A stretch of 64,000 nucleotides of DNA, taken from assembly GCF_023015695.1 (NCBI RefSeq), contig NZ_JALKAS010000001.1, positions 2,232,001 through 2,296,000 of the forward strand, written 5' to 3'. The position numbers and the translations under genes are program-made. Of this stretch, positions 61,938 to 64,000 are shown in pieces. The first letter of the stretch is position 1. Each line of letters starts with the position of its first letter. This stretch comes from Jannaschia sp. S6380. GTDB lineage: Bacteria; Pseudomonadota; Alphaproteobacteria; Rhodobacterales; Rhodobacteraceae. The notes under the pieces are model-generated. The model did no database searches and was not told the DNA's origin. It was given only the letters and a program-made list of their open reading frames with translations.

Positions 61938-62204
61938 TCAGTACCCCTGTATGATCGGGATGAGCGTGTCGGTGAAATACCGGCCGAGCGTCAGCGTCAT
62001 GAAGCCCATGCAGGCCCAGAAGACGCCAAGTATGGCCGCCATCTTCGGCACGAAGGTCAGCGTCATCTCCTGGATGGAGGTCAGCGCCTGCAGCAGGCCG
62101 ATGGCCAGGCCGACCGCCAGCGCCACCGCGAGGATCGGCGCGGAAGTCAGGACGGCGATCCAGAGACCCTGCCGCAGCACGTCGTAGAAAAGGAGATCCG
62201 ACAT
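61938..62204 (-). CDS. fliQ: Flagellar type III export protein FliQ
   Basis: An 88-aa protein with two helices (about residues 14-38 and 52-75) and the family motif ALTSIQEMTLTFVPKMAAI (about 39-57). It is a component of the FliPQR channel. Its ATG at 62204 follows fliE by 10 bp; GGAGATC lies just downstream of fliE's end. A longer frame upstream is a shadow of fliE. Confidence 0.96.
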   Translation of the reverse strand: MSDLLFYDVLRQGLWIAVLTSAPILAVALAVGLAIGLLQALTSIQEMTLTFVPKMAAILGVFWACMGFMTLTLGRYFTDTLIPIIQGY

Positions 62205-62214
62205 CGGCCCCGCC

Positions 62215-62472
62215 TCAGACGGGCATTCGCAGGATTTCCTGATACGCCTCGACCACGCGGTCGCGGATCGTGACCACCGTGTCGATGGCAAGCTGTCCTT
62301 CGGCAAGTGCGGTCACCAGGGCGTGCGGATCGGCGCCGCCGGTCACGGCCGCTTCGGCCTGTCGTTCCGCCTGCCGCAGCGTTTCGACGAACCCCGAGGC
62401 TGCCTCTGCCGTCGGGCCCGTCTTGGGCGCGGGCATGCCGCCCAGTCCGCCTGCGATCGCTGAAAGGTCCAT
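62215..62472 (-). CDS. fliE: Flagellar hook-basal body protein FliE
   Basis: An 85-aa FliE, a little shorter than the 100-aa E. coli protein. It has the conserved helix FVETLRQAERQAEAAVTGGA, then the LVTALAEGQLAIDTVVTIRD region and the C-terminal VVEAYQEILRMPV. It joins the MS ring to the rod and export gate. GGAGG precedes the start by about 5 bp. It lies 39 bp after flgC. Confidence 0.94.
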   Translation of the reverse strand: MDLSAIAGGLGGMPAPKTGPTAEAASGFVETLRQAERQAEAAVTGGADPHALVTALAEGQLAIDTVVTIRDRVVEAYQEILRMPV

Positions 62473-62511
62473 TCTGGCCTCCTGTTTATGGTCTCGTGGT
62501 TCGTGGGAAAA

Positions 62512-62904
62512 CTATCGCTTGAGAATATCGAAGAGCTGGCTGGACATGCGGCGCACCTGCTCGAACATCTTCAGGTTCGCTTCATAGCTCCGCTGCGCTT
62601 CGCGCGCGTCGGCAAGCTCCGTCACCAGCTCGACATTGGATCCGTCATGGTATCCGTCTTCGTTCGCCATCGGATGCGCCGGGTCGTGAACCTGCGGAAG
62701 CGCCGCCTGCGACAGCCGGACGGGGCCGGCCTCGATCGCGCCGCTGCGCCGGCCGCCCTCGACGGTTTCGCGGAATTCAATCGTCTTCCGGCGGTAACCG
62801 GGCGTGTCCACGTTGGCGATATTCTCCGAGATATGGCGCAGCCGCTGACCCTGGCCACGCATGCCGGAAGACAGAACCGTCAGGGCGCTCGAAAATTCGG
62901 CCAT
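62512..62904 (-). CDS. flgC: Flagellar rod protein FlgC
   Basis: A 130-aa rod protein. The N-terminal signature LRHISENIANVDTPGYRRKT (about residues 22-41) and the C-terminal helix AQRSYEANLKMFEQVRRMSS (about 103-122) are typical. It forms the proximal rod with FlgB. It starts 2 bp after the flgB stop. Confidence 0.97.
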   Translation of the reverse strand: MAEFSSALTVLSSGMRGQGQRLRHISENIANVDTPGYRRKTIEFRETVEGGRRSGAIEAGPVRLSQAALPQVHDPAHPMANEDGYHDGSNVELVTELADAREAQRSYEANLKMFEQVRRMSSQLFDILKR

Positions 62905-62906
62905 GT

Positions 62907-63275
62907 TCAGCCCCGACCCAATCCGGCGCGCATCATACCCAGCGCGCTCCGATACACCGTGAGGGCACGATCGTGGTGGCGTGCGGCCTCGATCCCCCGC
63001 AGGACCTGATCCTCCAGCGAGACGGTATTGCCGTTCGGGTCGGCGGGCACGTCATGCAGGATCCGGGGGCGCGCCGTGCCCTCGGGGCCGGTCAGGTGCC
63101 GCGCATGCGTCCGGCGCAGGGCCAATCCGTCATCGGGGGAAAAGGTGGCCATGTCGCGGGCGCGATAGCCGGGGGTGTCGGCATTCGCCACGTTGGTGGC
63201 GATCACAGCCTGTCGCGTCGCCGCTTGGCGGGCCATGCCGGCCGCAAGGCGCATGATCTCGGGCATTTCGTTCAC
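62907..63275 (-). CDS. flgB: Flagellar rod protein FlgB
   Basis: A 122-aa rod protein with IATNVANADTPGYRARDMATF (about residues 24-44, shortened here) and a C-terminal helix region of the FlgB type. The start is GTG at 63275, which has AAGGAG 7 bp upstream. ATG codons at 63266 and later are less well spaced. It is first of the operon flgB-flgC-fliE-fliQ-flgF-flgG-flgA-flgH-fliL2 and is divergent from fliI. Confidence 0.95.
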   Translation of the reverse strand: MNEMPEIMRLAAGMARQAATRQAVIATNVANADTPGYRARDMATFSPDDGLALRRTHARHLTGPEGTARPRILHDVPADPNGNTVSLEDQVLRGIEAARHHDRALTVYRSALGMMRAGLGRG

Positions 63276-63298
63276 TGGGCAACTCCTTCGTCGTCCGT

Positions 63299-63338
63299 GA
63301 AACGAAGCCTTAAGACTGATTCCTTTAGAAATCGTTTC
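63299..63338. promoter_or_regulatory. Inverted repeat in the flgB/fliI divergent region
   Basis: GAAACGA (63299-63305) and TCGTTTC (63332-63338) flank an A+T-rich stretch that includes CTTAAG. The region is 89 bp and should contain the promoters of both flagellar operons. Only a half CtrA-like TTAA is present, so another regulator or a sigma-factor site is possible. Confidence 0.45.
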
Positions 63339-63364
63339 GTACAGCCCCGGCCGGAGACCGAAAC

Positions 63365-64000
63365 ATGACCGACACTCTCGACATCCCGGTGGCCGACCCG
63401 TTCGCGACCCTTCGCGCTCAGGTGAACCTGATCGAGTCAAGCTTTCCGCTGGGCCAGATCACCGGGCTCGATGCCGCCGGCTTCACGGTCGAGGGCCTGT
63501 CCGACCACGTTCTGCTGGGCGAAGAGTTGATCTACGAAGACGCCGAGGGTCGGAGCTTTCGCGCGGAAGTCACGCGGCTCGACCGCGGGCAACTCCGGGC
63601 GGCTCCCTATGGCTCTCCCGACGGGTTGCATATCGGCGCGAGGGTCAGGCCCGCCGGCGCCGCGCGCATCGCCCCGCACGATGGCTGGATCGGCCGGGTC
63701 ATCGATCCGTTCGGACAGCCGCTCGACGGCCGCCCCCTAGTGCCCGGCCATCCGGTCCCGCTCCGCAGGGCGGCGCCGGCGGCCACGCGCCGTCGGGGGA
63801 TGGGTGACCGGTTGCGCACTGGAATGGCCGTCTTCGACACGATGTTGCCGGTCGCGTCCGGTCAGCGCATCGGACTCTTCGCGGGTTCGGGCGTCGGCAA
63901 GTCCACCCTCCTCGGCAGCTTCGCACAGGATCTCGATGCCGATATCTGCGTGCTGGCCCTCGTCGGCGAACGTGGCCGGGAAGTCTCGGATTTCGTGCAC
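63365..64000 (+). CDS. fliI: Flagellum-specific ATPase FliI (3' end outside window)
   Basis: The N-terminal 212 residues of FliI. The N domain (LGQITGLDAAGFTVEGLSD) is followed by GWIGRVIDPFGQPLDGRP, then the nucleotide-binding P-loop GSGVGKST (near residue 175) and LVGERGREVSDFV. It is related to the F1 beta subunit and drives the export apparatus with FliH. Starts at ATG 63365, with GGAG about 9 bp upstream. It is open at the window end. Confidence 0.96.
   Translation, partial: MTDTLDIPVADPFATLRAQVNLIESSFPLGQITGLDAAGFTVEGLSDHVLLGEELIYEDAEGRSFRAEVTRLDRGQLRAAPYGSPDGLHIGARVRPAGAARIAPHDGWIGRVIDPFGQPLDGRPLVPGHPVPLRRAAPAATRRRGMGDRLRTGMAVFDTMLPVASGQRIGLFAGSGVGKSTLLGSFAQDLDADICVLALVGERGREVSDFVH

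Noticed and set aside
63310..63324. CtrA box in the flgB-fliI region
   Set aside because: TTAA is followed at N7 by TCCT, two or more mismatches from the second half-site.

Overview
The window is G+C-rich alphaproteobacterial chromosome, most likely a Rhodobacterales (Roseobacter group) member. Evidence: a complete smoEFGKS-mtlK polyol operon of the Rhodobacter type, a stand-alone NDUFS4-like complex I subunit, a MoxR/DUF58/DUF4159 cluster beside DUF1285, a GAAC-N7-GAAC SOS box at uvrB, TTAA-N7-TTAA (CtrA-type) boxes, and a roseobacter-style flagellar cluster. I found no rRNA, tRNA, CRISPR array or intact insertion sequence. Genes are densely packed and many are translationally coupled through 4-nt overlaps, often at GTG or TTG starts. 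No gap between genes exceeds 300 bp.

Layout. 1-4154: a ferric/hexose-phosphate/thiamine-type ABC importer (binding protein cut by the window start, fused permease, ATPase) ending in a histidine phosphatase. 4173-5669: a divergent SDR/TetR pair with repeated operator-like motifs between them. 5699-9687 (minus): a TRAP importer (dctP-dctQ-dctM) followed by a PLP threonine/serine dehydratase. 9811-17097: a MoxR AAA ATPase, a DUF58 protein and two large membrane proteins with VWA/DUF4159-like parts, divergent from DUF1285. 17072-25311: housekeeping and accessory genes (aminoglycoside-phosphotransferase-fold protein, peroxiredoxin-like, YdeI family, pseudouridine synthase, polA, methyltransferase, hemolysin III, DUF2459).

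25312-35238 is a polyol utilisation locus. A GatZ-family protein and a PfkB kinase lie on the minus strand. A LacI regulator, the ABC importer smoEFGK, the polyol dehydrogenase smoS and the mannitol dehydrogenase mtlK lie on the plus strand. Together they could import hexitols, oxidise them to D-fructose or D-tagatose, phosphorylate the ketose and feed it into fructose-6-phosphate. 35257-37988 holds the NDUFS4 homologue and SOS-regulated uvrB. 38073-39149 is a clearly A+T-richer two-gene island (MerR-like HTH plus DUF433, then a PIN-like protein), probably a horizontally acquired VapBC-type toxin-antitoxin module. 39255-46445 holds small membrane proteins, an unknown exported protein behind a perfect CtrA box, trmL, a Tat/lipoprotein-like dacB, an EamA exporter, nadD, an apparently truncated gene and ettA.

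46471-64000 is a flagellar cluster in several divergent operons: fliP-fliN-fliH-fliF (minus); fliL, two accessory proteins, motA, a 587-aa exported protein, flhA, fliR, flhB and a FliJ-like protein (plus); flgB-flgC-fliE-fliQ-flgF-flgG-flgA-flgH and a second FliL-like gene (minus); and fliI, which runs off the window. CtrA-like sites sit in the fliF/fliL divergent region and before flhA. Several proteins in this cluster (191, 133 and 587 aa) match no universally named flagellar component.
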